From assembly GCA_948562205.1 (NCBI GenBank), contig CAOYAN010000024.1:1-30354 (forward strand): 30,354 bases of DNA, in the 5' to 3' direction. Shown here one piece after another: positions 13,791 to 22,743 of the stretch. Numbering within the stretch: position 1 is the stretch's first letter; every line of letters starts with the position of its first letter. The DNA comes from an uncultured Clostridia bacterium. Lineage in GTDB: Bacteria > Bacillota > Clostridia > TANB77 > CAG-465. The position numbers and the translations under genes are program-made. Below the pieces are notes generated by a model. That model had not been told where the DNA came from. It did not search any database and worked only from the letters and a program-made list of their open reading frames with translations.

Positions 13791-14747
13791 CTACTTTGTC
13801 CCTATATAATTATATGTTCCTTTATTAACATTAAAAGTTATATTTTCCCCATCACTTGTTACAATTATATTGCCTAGCTCATCTGTTCTATATACATCAA
13901 TATTATTTTTCTTTAATCTTTCCATAACACTTTTTACTGGATGATTATACTTATTATCTTTACCTACACAAATAACAGCATATTTAGGATTTATAGCTTG
14001 TAAAAAATTATCACTAGTTGATGTATATGATCCATGATGACCCACCTTTAATAAATCGGCTCTTATATCTGCACCATTTGAAAGTATTTCATTTTCTGAA
14101 ATAGTTTCAGCATCTCCTGTAAATAGAAATTTATTTTTACCATATGTTAGTTTTATTACAATTGAATAATTATTTATGCTATCATAACTTTCAGAATTCG
14201 GAGCAAGTATTTCAAATGTAGCTTTGCCAAGTTTATATTTTGATCCTACCTTAGGAACAGTAAGCTTCAAATTTTTATTACTTGCAGATTTTACCACATC
14301 TTTAAAAGTTTTAGTATTTGATGTAACTTTTGGTAAGAATAATGTTGTTATATTAAATCCCTTTATAATATTATCTAATCCACCAATATGATCTTCATGT
14401 GGATGAGTTCCAATAACATAGTCTAGATCATTTATTTTATTTTCATTTAAATAATCAACCACTATTTCTGCAGCTTCATTAGTCCCAGCATCTATTAACA
14501 TATTATGATTACCTTGTGTAATAAGTATACCATCTGCTTGGCCAACATCAATAAAATGTACTTGTAAGTTTCCTTCTAAATTTTCTAAATCAACAAATGA
14601 ATTATTATTTACCGAGCTATCTGTTATAAAATCAATAGTACCATCATCATTTATAATTACTTTACCAAAAATTGCAAGTGCAACAACTATAATTCCAAAT
14701 AGTATTTTTATTGAATTTGGAATATTATTTTTTTCATTTTTCTTCAT
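13791..14747 (-). CDS. ComEC/Rec2-like metallo-beta-lactamase-fold protein, membrane-anchored
   Basis: A 318-residue protein. Residues 12-30 form one membrane helix, and residues from about 62 on form the metallo-beta-lactamase domain. VHFIDVGQADGILI opens the domain; THPHEDHIGG (H115, H117, D119, H120) is the metal-binding motif; FTGDAE and VGHHGSYTSTS supply later ligands. This domain is the same type as the C-terminal hydrolase of the competence protein ComEC, where it degrades the non-transported DNA strand. Stand-alone, exported versions are common in Clostridia and may be extracellular nucleases or phosphodiesterases. It heads a unit with the DUF3006 gene. Confidence 0.88.
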   Translation of the reverse strand: MKKNEKNNIPNSIKILFGIIVVALAIFGKVIINDDGTIDFITDSSVNNNSFVDLENLEGNLQVHFIDVGQADGILITQGNHNMLIDAGTNEAAEIVVDYLNENKINDLDYVIGTHPHEDHIGGLDNIIKGFNITTLFLPKVTSNTKTFKDVVKSASNKNLKLTVPKVGSKYKLGKATFEILAPNSESYDSINNYSIVIKLTYGKNKFLFTGDAETISENEILSNGADIRADLLKVGHHGSYTSTSDNFLQAINPKYAVICVGKDNKYNHPVKSVMERLKKNNIDVYRTDELGNIIVTSDGENITFNVNKGTYNYIGTK

Positions 14748-14833
14748 ATTTCAACCTCACTTGAGATTAATTATATCATAGTCTGTATATTTATGAAATA
14801 TGAATACTTAATTTTAATAAATACTTCTAAAAT

Positions 14834-14862
14834 AATACAACTACTGTTAAAGTTAAACGATT
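14834..14862. repeat. Fragment of the dispersed repeat (5' box only)
   Basis: AATACAACTACTGTTAAAGT and the following bases repeat the first 29 bases of copy B, with one change (CGATT for CCATT). It lies 65 bases before copy B in the same orientation. The preceding AAAATA is shared too, so the tandem unit is about 32 bases. Confidence 0.75.
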
Positions 14863-14898
14863 ATATTTTTACTATACTTACAGTATATAAAAGAAAAT

Positions 14899-15056
14899 AA
14901 TACAACTACTGTTAAAGTTAAACCATTGAAAAAACAACATTTTATAAATATATAATATAATAAAAAGCTTAGTATATCAACATTTATTTAATTTTTTTCC
15001 AGCGATTTCTAATTTTTAACTTTAGCTATATTACTAAATTACAGCAATTTAGCTGG
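14899..15056. repeat. Copy B of the dispersed repeat
   Basis: 158 bases against 159 in copy A, same orientation. The outer stem of the 3' part is perfect here (TTTTTTTCCAGC with GCTGGATAAAAA), and inside it CTAAATT/AATTTAG (15034-15052) makes a 7-bp hairpin with a 5-base loop. Copy A has a hairpin of the same size at the same place with several base changes. The rest of the 395-base gap 14748-15142 is AT-rich DNA and the promoter of the next gene. Confidence 0.75.
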
Positions 15057-15097
15057 ATAAAAACTTCTTAAATTTTATTATATTTAACTGTTACTTT

Positions 15098-15126
15098 TTT
15101 ACTATTTAGTCGTTATATGTTATAAT
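15098..15126 (+). promoter_or_regulatory. Promoter of the TVP38 gene
   Basis: TTTACT (15098-15103), 17 bases, TATAAT (15121-15126). The predicted transcript starts about 10 bases before the start codon, leaving a very short leader. Confidence 0.65.
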
Positions 15127-15142
15127 ATGTGGGGTGAAAAAA

Positions 15143-15856
15143 ATGACAAAACAAAAAAAGAAAATGAAAACTATAAAAGCAATACTTCTTATATTATTTT
15201 TGGTAGTTGTAACTTTTTTTACAATAAAGTTAATTCCGCTTTTTAAAGATTTAGGAAGTTCTGAAGGAAGAGCTTTATTTAAAACAAAAATCGATTCAAT
15301 GGGACCACTTGGAGCCTTTATGATAATAGGTTTAGTATTCATACAGTTATTACTTGCTTTTTTACCTGGAGAACCTTTAGAAATACTTGCAGGAATGTGC
15401 TATGGAACTATTGGTGGTATGATATTAATATTTATTGGTGTATTTCTAGGAAGTGTTATAATTTTTTTCTCTGTTAAAAAATTTGGAAAAGATTTTATTA
15501 TTACTTTTTTTGGAAAAGATGGATATGATAAAGTTATAAATAACAAAATATTTAAAAACGCTACAAAAGTAGAATTAATATTATTTATATTATATTTTAT
15601 ACCTGGAACTCCTAAAGATATATTTACATACATTGGTGGACTTATTCCAATAAAACCTATGAATTTTTTACTTATATCAACACTTGCTAGATTTCCATCC
15701 ATTATTACATCAACATTTGCAGGATCAAATATTACAAGTGGAAATTTTAATGTTACAATTATAACATTTATTGTAACATTTGTAATATCTGCTATTGGTT
15801 TAATAATATTTAGTATAATTCAAAAAATAAATAATAAAAGTGAGGTAAAATTATGA
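15143..15856 (+). CDS. TVP38/TMEM64 family membrane protein (DedA superfamily)
   Basis: A 237-residue integral membrane protein with several hydrophobic segments. The VTT/SNARE-associated domain is recognised by FLPGEPLEILAGMCYG, the following GVFLGSVIIFFSVKKFGKD, and FIPGTPKDIFTYIGGLIPI. Relatives are thought to move or scramble lipids in the cytoplasmic membrane; the exact substrate here is unknown. The start at 15143 has GGGGTG six bases upstream; the GTG at 15134 is part of that site. It overlaps the next gene by 4 bases (ATGA), so the two are translationally coupled. Confidence 0.88.
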   Translation: MTKQKKKMKTIKAILLILFLVVVTFFTIKLIPLFKDLGSSEGRALFKTKIDSMGPLGAFMIIGLVFIQLLLAFLPGEPLEILAGMCYGTIGGMILIFIGVFLGSVIIFFSVKKFGKDFIITFFGKDGYDKVINNKIFKNATKVELILFILYFIPGTPKDIFTYIGGLIPIKPMNFLLISTLARFPSIITSTFAGSNITSGNFNVTIITFIVTFVISAIGLIIFSIIQKINNKSEVKL

Positions 15857-16482
15857 TTATAGAACCTAGAATGCCACTTATAATACAAAATTTTTCTAAT
15901 ATAGAAAATTATTTTAAAAATAATGATGTTTTAAAAAACATAAATACTGAAGATGAAGATGTGAAAAATTTAAATATATATGAAATGGAATTTAATTCTT
16001 GTACATTAAAAAATGTAAATTTTATAGATTGTAATTTAAAAAATTCTTATTTTTTTAATACAATATTTGAAAATGTAGATTTATCAAATATAGATTTAAA
16101 TAAATCTACACTAAAAAGAGTCTTATTTAAAAACTGTAAACTAATTGGTACAAATTTTAGATCATCATATTTTGAAAATGTTAAATTTATTGATTGTAAT
16201 TTAAAAAATAGTTATTTAGATGATACATCTTTAAATAAAGTAGAATTTAATAATACAACACTTAAAGAAAGTATTATAAGCGATAGTAAATTTAAAGAAA
16301 CCTTATTTATAAAATCTGATCTTACTCTATGTGATTTAAGTAAAACAAGTCTTAAAAATATTGATTTATCAGACTCAATTATTGATGGAATTACAGTATA
16401 TCCTAATGATATATATGGTGTAATATTGAACGAAACTCAAGCATTAGATTTTATAAAAATATTAGGAATAAAAATAAAATAA
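15853..16482 (+). CDS. Pentapeptide-repeat protein
   Basis: A 209-residue protein. From about residue 42 to 180 it consists of tandem five-residue units of the A(D/N)LXX type, such as CNLKNSYFF, VDLSNIDLNKSTLKRVLF and CDLSKTSLKNIDLSDSI, which fold as a right-handed square beta helix. Some family members mimic DNA and protect gyrase, but most have no known role. Its 4-base overlap with the TVP38 gene and the terminator behind it make a two-gene unit. Confidence 0.9.
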   Translation: MIIEPRMPLIIQNFSNIENYFKNNDVLKNINTEDEDVKNLNIYEMEFNSCTLKNVNFIDCNLKNSYFFNTIFENVDLSNIDLNKSTLKRVLFKNCKLIGTNFRSSYFENVKFIDCNLKNSYLDDTSLNKVEFNNTTLKESIISDSKFKETLFIKSDLTLCDLSKTSLKNIDLSDSIIDGITVYPNDIYGVILNETQALDFIKILGIKIK

Positions 16483-16530
16483 TATACTTAAAGTCCATTA
16501 ACATATGGATTTTAAGTATATTTATTTTCT
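16481..16530. terminator. Bidirectional terminator
   Basis: A 17-bp stem (16481-16497 with 16506-16522, one wobble) with an 8-base loop. The plus strand continues TATTTTCT, and the minus strand continues with a T-rich stretch, so it serves the pentapeptide gene and fucO. Confidence 0.85.
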
Positions 16531-16550
16531 AATTATTAAATATTTTTCTG

Positions 16551-17705
16551 TTAATATGCAGTTTTAAATATCTCAATAATATCCTCTACACTTGGGTCAC
16601 GTGGATTACCAGGTTTACATGGATCTTTCATAGCTTTTTTAGCAAGCATTGGTATATCTTCTTTTCTTACACCAACATCAGATAATTTTTGTGTTATTCC
16701 AACTGATGCTGAAAGTTCTTTTATCTTATTTATAAAAGTAGCTATTATTTCATTTTTAGTCATGTTCTCAGTTGATATACCTAATACTCTTAATATATCG
16801 GCAAATCTATCACTACACAGAGCTCCATTATATCTCATAACATATGGTAACAAAATAGCATTTGCAAGACCATGTGGTGTATCATACACAGCACCCAATT
16901 GATGTGCCATTGAGTGAACAATACCTAGACCTACATTTGAAAATCCCATACCAGCTATATATTGCGCAAGTCCCATTTTTTCAATAGCCTCTTTACTTTT
17001 ATTATTTACCGCATCTGGTAAATACTTAAATATTAACTCAATGGCTTTCAAATGAAACATATCAGACATTTCCCATGCACCTTTAGTTATATATCCCTCT
17101 ACTGCATGTGTTAGAGCATCCATACCTGTAGCAGCTGCAAGAGATTTGGGCATTGTTTCCATAAGCTCAGAATCAACAATTGCAATAATTGGTATATCAT
17201 GTGGATCAATACATACCATTTTTATTTCCTTATCTTCATCAGTTATAACATAATTTATTGTTACTTCAGCTGCAGTACCTGCAGTTGTTGGCATAGCAAT
17301 TAAAGGTAAACCTTTATTTTTAGTATTTGCTACACCATTTAATGATACAATATCACTAAATTCGGGATTTGTCATAACAATACTTATTGCTTTTGCTGTA
17401 TCAATTGCAGATCCTCCACCTACTGCTACTATTACATCTGTTCCAAACTTTTTACACTTTTCAATACCATTTTGTACATTTTTTATAGTAGGATTTGGTT
17501 TTACTTCATCATATATTATATAATCAATACTTGATTTTTCAAGTATCTCTACTACCTTGCTTGTAACACCAGCCTCAACTAAAGCCTTATCTGTAACAAT
17601 AAATACTTTATTATACCCTCTTGCCTTTATTTCTTGTGATAAAATTTTTCTTGAACCTCTACCGAAATAAGAAGTTTCATTTAACATAAACCTATTTGTA
17701 CTCAT
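16551..17705 (-). CDS. fucO: Lactaldehyde reductase (propanediol oxidoreductase), iron-dependent
   Basis: A 384-residue group III iron-containing alcohol dehydrogenase, very similar along its length to E. coli FucO: MLNETSYFGRGSRKIL at the start, GGGSAIDTAKAI for NAD binding, MPTTAGTAAEVTINYVITD, and the end VEDIIEIFKTAY. The iron ligands are D196, H200, H264 and H278, almost at FucO numbers. It would convert L-lactaldehyde and 1,2-propanediol using NAD(H), as in fucose or rhamnose fermentation. No sugar pathway genes are near, so it may serve as a general aldehyde reductase. AGGAGG precedes the start. Confidence 0.93.
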   Translation of the reverse strand: MSTNRFMLNETSYFGRGSRKILSQEIKARGYNKVFIVTDKALVEAGVTSKVVEILEKSSIDYIIYDEVKPNPTIKNVQNGIEKCKKFGTDVIVAVGGGSAIDTAKAISIVMTNPEFSDIVSLNGVANTKNKGLPLIAMPTTAGTAAEVTINYVITDEDKEIKMVCIDPHDIPIIAIVDSELMETMPKSLAAATGMDALTHAVEGYITKGAWEMSDMFHLKAIELIFKYLPDAVNNKSKEAIEKMGLAQYIAGMGFSNVGLGIVHSMAHQLGAVYDTPHGLANAILLPYVMRYNGALCSDRFADILRVLGISTENMTKNEIIATFINKIKELSASVGITQKLSDVGVRKEDIPMLAKKAMKDPCKPGNPRDPSVEDIIEIFKTAY

Positions 17706-17802
17706 ATATACCTCCTAACTATTTTAATTCTATCAAATTCAAAATAATATATCAACATTTTACACAAAAACAACACAATAAAAAATAATATTTTAAATAG
17801 AT

Positions 17803-17852
17803 GGAAAAAGGGAATACCAAAGAATGTATTCACACTCTCTAATATTCCCTTT
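17803..17852 (-). terminator. Terminator of the MBL-AP endonuclease-U32-TcdA operon
   Basis: On the minus strand AAAGGGAATA pairs with TATTCCCTTT around a 26-base loop, followed by more T (TTTTTCC). It lies 20 bases beyond the tcdA stop. Confidence 0.8.
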
Positions 17853-17871
17853 ATAATTCTACTTTATACAT

Positions 17872-18564
17872 TTATTTTATTAAATCTTTTACAACTTCTG
17901 AAGCTATAACAAGGCCTGCAACTGATGGTACAAACGATACACTTCCAAGTACTTTGGTATCTATTTTCTTTTCTACTGGTATTTCAGTAGAAAAAACTAC
18001 TTTTTGCCTCTTTACACCAATCTCTTTTAACCTTTTTCTCATAGTTTTTGCAAGTGGACAAGTATTTGTCTTATATATATCTGCAACTTTTATATCTAAA
18101 GGATTTAGTTTATTTCCCATGCCCATTGATGAAATACATTTTATATTTCTTTTTTGACATTCTGTTATAATAGCAATCTTTGCATCAATATTATCTACTG
18201 CATCCACTACATAGTCTATATTTTTACCTTGAAATAGAGAAAATATATTGTTAGGCGTTATGTCTTGTTTTATCGCAATCACATTTGCATCTTTATTTAT
18301 ATTCATTACTCTAGACTTTGCAACATCTACTTTATCTTTTCCAATATTACTATTTAGTGCAATAAGTTGTCTATTAATATTTGTTATATCTATAATATCT
18401 TTATCAACTATAGTAATATTTAATACTCCAGCTCTAGCAATAGCCTCTAAAACATATGAGCCAACTCCACCTATCCCACAAATTAGTACATGTGATTTTT
18501 TTAATTTTTCAACACTATCTTTACCAATAACAATTTCAGTTCTATTATATATTGAATCTTCCAT
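17872..18564 (-). CDS. tcdA: tRNA threonylcarbamoyladenosine dehydratase (TcdA/CsdL, ThiF family)
   Basis: A 230-residue E1-like enzyme. The N-terminal YNRTEIVIGKDSVEKLKKSH and the nucleotide loop GIGGVGSYVLEAIARAG are typical, with DKDIIDITNINRQLIAL and VVDAVDNIDAKIAI after it. TcdA uses ATP to cyclise t6A at position 37 of ANN-decoding tRNAs to ct6A. The C-terminal LGSVSFVPSVAGLVIASEVV is characteristic. It is the last gene of a four-gene unit, starting 3 bases after the U32 stop, with its ribosome site inside the U32 coding end. Confidence 0.9.
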   Translation of the reverse strand: MEDSIYNRTEIVIGKDSVEKLKKSHVLICGIGGVGSYVLEAIARAGVLNITIVDKDIIDITNINRQLIALNSNIGKDKVDVAKSRVMNINKDANVIAIKQDITPNNIFSLFQGKNIDYVVDAVDNIDAKIAIITECQKRNIKCISSMGMGNKLNPLDIKVADIYKTNTCPLAKTMRKRLKEIGVKRQKVVFSTEIPVEKKIDTKVLGSVSFVPSVAGLVIASEVVKDLIK

Positions 18565-18567
18565 TTA

Positions 18568-19815
18568 TTATTTTTTTCTCCTTATAACTACACCATTTGA
18601 TATATCAAATGGTATTTTAATCTTAACTAGTTGTCCTTTTATACCAGGATTAATTGTGTTAATAGGTTGTCCATTTTTTATATCATATAATTCCTCGATA
18701 TTAAATGTACATTCATCAAAACTATCTTCCCTAAGTATTTCAAGTCTATCTCCAATACTTAGTTTATTTTTTATCTCAACAACATATATATCATTACTAT
18801 CTTTTTTTATTACTTTTGCACCATATTCATATTCCATATTCTCACTTTTTCCATCTAAATCGTGAATATCTTGATTTTTATCGTCAGAAAAATAAAACTC
18901 AGAAAGTCCACGTGTTTTTACTTTTAAAAGCTCATTTAAATATTTATCAGCATTATATTTATCTTCTCTACCTTCTTCTTTTAATTTCATATAATCATCA
19001 ATAGCTTGTCTATATACTCTTACAACAGTTGCTAAATAGTAATCTGTTTTTAATCTTCCCTCAATTTTTAAACTATCTATTCCCATCTCTACAAGTGTTG
19101 GAATTTGTTTTATTAAACACATATCTTTTGAAGAAAATAAATAAGTACCATTTTCATCAAAATCTAAATTTATAACACTATCTTTATTATTTACTTCAGT
19201 AGCAGTAATGTTGTATTGCCATCTACAAGGCTGAGCACAGTCACCTAAGTTTGCACATCTATTAGCTAAATACTTACTTAAATAGCATCTTCCAGAATAT
19301 GCATAACATATAGCGCCATGAACAAACATCTCAACTTCCAAATCTTCAGGTTTATTCTTCATTATATATTCTATTCTCTCTTTGCTAAGCTCACGAGCAA
19401 GAATAACCCTTTTAGCACCATATTTATGCCAAAAGTTTGCAGAATGTAAACTTACTATATTTGCTTGTGTACTTATATGTATTTCCATATTAGGTGCAAC
19501 TTCTTTTATAGTATCAATAACACCAGGATCACTAGCAATTATAGCATCTGCTCCCACCTTATCAAGTCTTTTTACTTCTTCTACTATTTCATCATAATCA
19601 GTATCATTTGCATAAATATTTAATGCAACATATACTTTTTTGCCTAAGCTATGAGCATATCTACAAGTCTCTTCTAACGTATCACTATTAAGTTCAGCCC
19701 TTGATCTAAGGGATAATTTTGCTGTTCCTGCATATATTGCATCGGCTCCATACATAAAAGCAATTTTTGCTTTTTCTATACTTCCAGCAGGTGCAAGTAA
19801 CTCTATTTTCTTCAT
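18568..19815 (-). CDS. U32 family peptidase (TrhP/YrrO type)
   Basis: A 415-residue protein. The N-terminal ELLAPAGSIEKAKIAFMYGA, IHISTQANIVS, and EMFVHGAICYAYSGRCYLS followed by the cysteine-rich NRCANLGDCAQPCRW are the U32 signature. Members of this type (YrrO in Bacillus, TrhP in E. coli) are needed for 5-hydroxyuridine at the wobble position of some tRNAs rather than acting as plain proteases. The Cys group may bind an iron-sulfur cluster. With TcdA next to it, the unit has a tRNA-modification theme. It overlaps the upstream gene by 4 bases. Confidence 0.88.
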   Translation of the reverse strand: MKKIELLAPAGSIEKAKIAFMYGADAIYAGTAKLSLRSRAELNSDTLEETCRYAHSLGKKVYVALNIYANDTDYDEIVEEVKRLDKVGADAIIASDPGVIDTIKEVAPNMEIHISTQANIVSLHSANFWHKYGAKRVILARELSKERIEYIMKNKPEDLEVEMFVHGAICYAYSGRCYLSKYLANRCANLGDCAQPCRWQYNITATEVNNKDSVINLDFDENGTYLFSSKDMCLIKQIPTLVEMGIDSLKIEGRLKTDYYLATVVRVYRQAIDDYMKLKEEGREDKYNADKYLNELLKVKTRGLSEFYFSDDKNQDIHDLDGKSENMEYEYGAKVIKKDSNDIYVVEIKNKLSIGDRLEILREDSFDECTFNIEELYDIKNGQPINTINPGIKGQLVKIKIPFDISNGVVIRRKK

Positions 19816-20672
19816 AATATATTCTCCTTACATTTATACATTTCTTTCATTTTTAGTGCATCAAAGCTTTGCGTACCAGCAGATTCACATATTATTCTAG
19901 GTGATAATTTTAACTTATCTAGAACACATAATACATGTTCAAAATGTGGTCCATACTCCTTATCATTAAAAGTAACATGCCTTTTTTCTCCACCATTTTG
20001 TGTATATTCCATCTTACTAAAATGACTATGGAAATTTTTCATTCTATCATAACCTAGTTTATCAATATACATTTTAAGTTCTTCTTCCCAAGCATCTATA
20101 CTATTTAAATTTCCAATACTTCTACAATATAAATGTCCAAAATCAATAGTAGGAATTAATCTTTCATCAACCAAACACATTTTTATAATCTCTTCACTAC
20201 TTCCAAGTTGATTAATTTTCCCCATAGTTTCAGGACAAATTATTATATCAGAAAGTCCTAAATTATCGGCCACATCATATGCTCTTTTTAAAAGTTTACA
20301 ACTACTCTCTACAGCATACTCTCTATCAAGCCCTAACAAAGCGCCTGCATGTACTACTATTCTTGTAGCACCCATCTTTTTTGCTACTTCCATTGTATCA
20401 GTTATATACTTTATTGTCTTTTCCCTTTTTTCTTCCTCTTGAGTAGAAAGGCTTATATAATATGGTGCATGTACACTAAGTAAAATGTTATACTTATTTG
20501 CTTCCTCTCTTAACTTTGTACACTTTTCATCACTTATTCTTACACCCCTTGAACATTGATATTCATAGGCATCTAGTCCCATATCAGATAAATATTTTGG
20601 CATTTGTTCAGACACTTTATATTTTTTATCATAGAAATCATCTGGATTTCCTGCTACTCCAAATTTAATCAT
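19812..20672 (-). CDS. Endonuclease IV-like TIM-barrel protein
   Basis: A 286-residue protein of the AP endonuclease family 2 / xylose isomerase-like TIM-barrel group. The zinc ligands of endonuclease IV can be followed: SVHAPYYISL, RIVVHAGALLG, IIICPETMGK, TIDFGHLYCR, NFHSHFSKMEYT and RIICESAG. The family nicks DNA 5' to abasic sites. The position inside a tRNA-related operon and differences from Nfo leave open another substrate. Its start overlaps the stop of the MBL gene by 4 bases (ATGA). Confidence 0.82.
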   Translation of the reverse strand: MIKFGVAGNPDDFYDKKYKVSEQMPKYLSDMGLDAYEYQCSRGVRISDEKCTKLREEANKYNILLSVHAPYYISLSTQEEEKREKTIKYITDTMEVAKKMGATRIVVHAGALLGLDREYAVESSCKLLKRAYDVADNLGLSDIIICPETMGKINQLGSSEEIIKMCLVDERLIPTIDFGHLYCRSIGNLNSIDAWEEELKMYIDKLGYDRMKNFHSHFSKMEYTQNGGEKRHVTFNDKEYGPHFEHVLCVLDKLKLSPRIICESAGTQSFDALKMKEMYKCKENIL

Positions 20673-21430
20673 TTAACCACCTTTTTTAATTCAATTGCAA
20701 AACCATCTGATGGAATAATAATATTTTTATTGTTTATTCTCTCAGCAAGTAGTCTTGTTTCATCTCTCATATGTGTTGCAACTATTGTTTTTCTTGGATA
20801 TTTACTTGATAAAGTCTCAATATTGTCTATTCCCATATGTGAATTATCTCCCTTATCTAAAGACATATCAGCAACTAAGATATCTGATTTTTCAAGTAAT
20901 TCATATACGCCATCACATATCTTTGAATCACCTGTAAAACCAATACTTAAACCATCATTTACAACTAAATAACCATATGAGATGTACTTATCACTATGCT
21001 CAACACTAATACTTGTAATTTTCATATCAGAAAATAATTCAAAATCTTTTAATTCTTCACATTCTATAAATTTTAGTTTTAGCTTTTTAAGCATTCTTTC
21101 ATAATTATCCTTAAATGCAAGTTCTACTAAATTTTTTATTTCTTCTTCTATTCCTTTTACACCAACTATAAAAAATTCCTTTTCCCTTTGTTCTTCTCTT
21201 TTTTCCAGTGTATTTAATTGTAATTTTAACAAAAATGGTAAATCAAAATAATGATCTCCATGTAAATGAGTTATTATACAACCATCTATGTCCTGCAAGT
21301 TATGCCCTGATTTTATTAGTGCTTTACATATTCCATTAGGTACATCTACAAGCACCTTATCATTTATTATAGTACAAGCACTATTTGATGTTGACCAAAT
21401 AGAGCCAGTTCCGACCAATTCAATTTTCAT
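20669..21430 (-). CDS. MBL-fold metallo-hydrolase (ribonuclease Z-like)
   Basis: A 253-residue cytoplasmic metallo-beta-lactamase-fold protein. MKIELVGTGSIWSTSNSACT opens the domain and THLHGDHYFDLPF gives H55, H57, D59 and H60; FTGDSKICDG and VATHMRDE supply later ligands. The pattern is of the RNase Z/ElaC and related phosphodiesterase group, which trims tRNA 3' ends or cleaves cyclic nucleotides. The flexible arm of true RNase Z is not obvious, so the substrate is uncertain. It is the first gene of the four-gene unit, with GAGAGGAATTAGT before the start. Confidence 0.82.
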   Translation of the reverse strand: MKIELVGTGSIWSTSNSACTIINDKVLVDVPNGICKALIKSGHNLQDIDGCIITHLHGDHYFDLPFLLKLQLNTLEKREEQREKEFFIVGVKGIEEEIKNLVELAFKDNYERMLKKLKLKFIECEELKDFELFSDMKITSISVEHSDKYISYGYLVVNDGLSIGFTGDSKICDGVYELLEKSDILVADMSLDKGDNSHMGIDNIETLSSKYPRKTIVATHMRDETRLLAERINNKNIIIPSDGFAIELKKVVK

Positions 21431-21693
21431 ACTAATTCCTCTCTTTCAAACTTTTTCTAAACTTAAAGTATAACAATATTAGAAATAATCATATTACACG
21501 TAACTATATACAAAATATTTTTTCTATTTATAAATACTGTAAATAGTATAACCACAAAATATATTAAAATACATATATATTTTTTAGATCAATTTATCTT
21601 AAATTTTATCTAAACTATACTATTTTATTTCAATCATTATATATCGTATATATTATACACTATAATATTAAATTTGTAAACTTTATTTTAGCT
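21431..21693. other. AT-rich intergenic region without a visible gene
   Basis: The stretch holds the promoter area of the MBL gene at 21430 and the DNA behind the prepilin peptidase gene's terminator. I see no open frame with a ribosome site, no RNA gene and no clear repeat. Confidence 0.5.
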
Positions 21694-21738
21694 AAAAAAA
21701 GGCTATAATATGTTAATAATTAACATAAATTATAGTCT
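21694..21738 (-). terminator. Terminator after the prepilin peptidase gene
   Basis: On the minus strand a long imperfect stem (AGACTATAATTTATGTTAA with TTAACATATTATAGCCT) is followed by seven T. Confidence 0.8.
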
Positions 21739-21746
21739 TTAATTTT

Positions 21747-22490
21747 TTATTTTTTCATAAAATAATATATTACATCAGTCATCACTGTACCAAGCATACT
21801 ACAAAATGCAATATATAACTCTAATATATAATCTGATTTTACAAACATAATTATAATTACTGCTATTACAATAAATGGCCCAAATGGTATATATGAACTT
21901 TTATCTTTTTTCCTAATAACAAGTAAGATTATGCCAATAATAGCTCCTATAATAAAAGAAAGGAGCGTTATAACAAGTATGTTTTTTACTCCTAAAAAAA
22001 GTCCCAGAGATGCCATAAGTTTTACGTCTCCAAACCCCATACCTTCTTTTTTTAATATTAAATATGAGACATATGCAATTACAAAAAATATGCCACCTCC
22101 TGTAAGTGCACCAAGTATATAATCTAGTATATTATTTACATTAAAAATTATATTTATCACAGAAAGTATAGTTATATATATATGTACTTCATCAGGTATT
22201 AATTGCACTTTATAATCTATACTAAAAATAATCAAAAGTACAACTAAAAGAGCCATATAAATATATGTACTAAACACATTTCCATTTATATAATAAAGTA
22301 AATTAAATAACAATATTAATATAGTAGAATATATAAAATCAAATTTAAATTCTTTTTTTAATCTTATAAAAAATTCCTTGTGATTTATTTCTTCCATACA
22401 TAAAGGAATTAAATTTTTTTCTAAATGTTTTGCACATTGGCCACATAAAATAGCAGATATTGTTATAATAATATGTATTATTATATTCAT
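21747..22490 (-). CDS. Prepilin peptidase (type IV, A24 family)
   Basis: A 247-residue polytopic membrane protein. The two catalytic aspartates are visible: D92 in FSIDYKVQLIPDEVH and D155 in GMGFGDVKLMASLG. This aspartyl protease cuts the leader peptide of type IV pilins and pseudopilins and may methylate the new N terminus. The cysteine-rich N-terminal cytoplasmic domain of classical PilD is shortened: only CGQC and one more Cys remain before residue 35. No pilin or secretion gene is in the window. AAGGTG is the ribosome site. Confidence 0.88.
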   Translation of the reverse strand: MNIIIHIIITISAILCGQCAKHLEKNLIPLCMEEINHKEFFIRLKKEFKFDFIYSTILILLFNLLYYINGNVFSTYIYMALLVVLLIIFSIDYKVQLIPDEVHIYITILSVINIIFNVNNILDYILGALTGGGIFFVIAYVSYLILKKEGMGFGDVKLMASLGLFLGVKNILVITLLSFIIGAIIGIILLVIRKKDKSSYIPFGPFIVIAVIIIMFVKSDYILELYIAFCSMLGTVMTDVIYYFMKK

Positions 22491-22743
22491 TAATATTATT
22501 CACCTTTTTCTTATATTTTTTATTATATAAATAATCATTATAATCCCTCATTATTATACAATAATCAAAAAAATTTGTAAACTAAAGAAAAATTTTTTCT
22601 AAAATTTTCTCTCCTTAAGTAGTCACTATTTTAAGTGGTATTGTTTTTTACATAAATTTATGTTATTATATATAAAATAAATTTTTAATAATATTATTAA
22701 TATCAATATTAAATACACTAAAATAAAAGGAGAAAAAGTATAT

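Noticed and set aside
15400..15702. 100-codon minus-strand frame
   Set aside because: Shadow of the TVP38 gene with no start signal.
18248..18865. 205-codon open frame on the plus strand
   Set aside because: It is antisense to tcdA and the U32 gene, has no ribosome site and a low-complexity hydrophobic translation.
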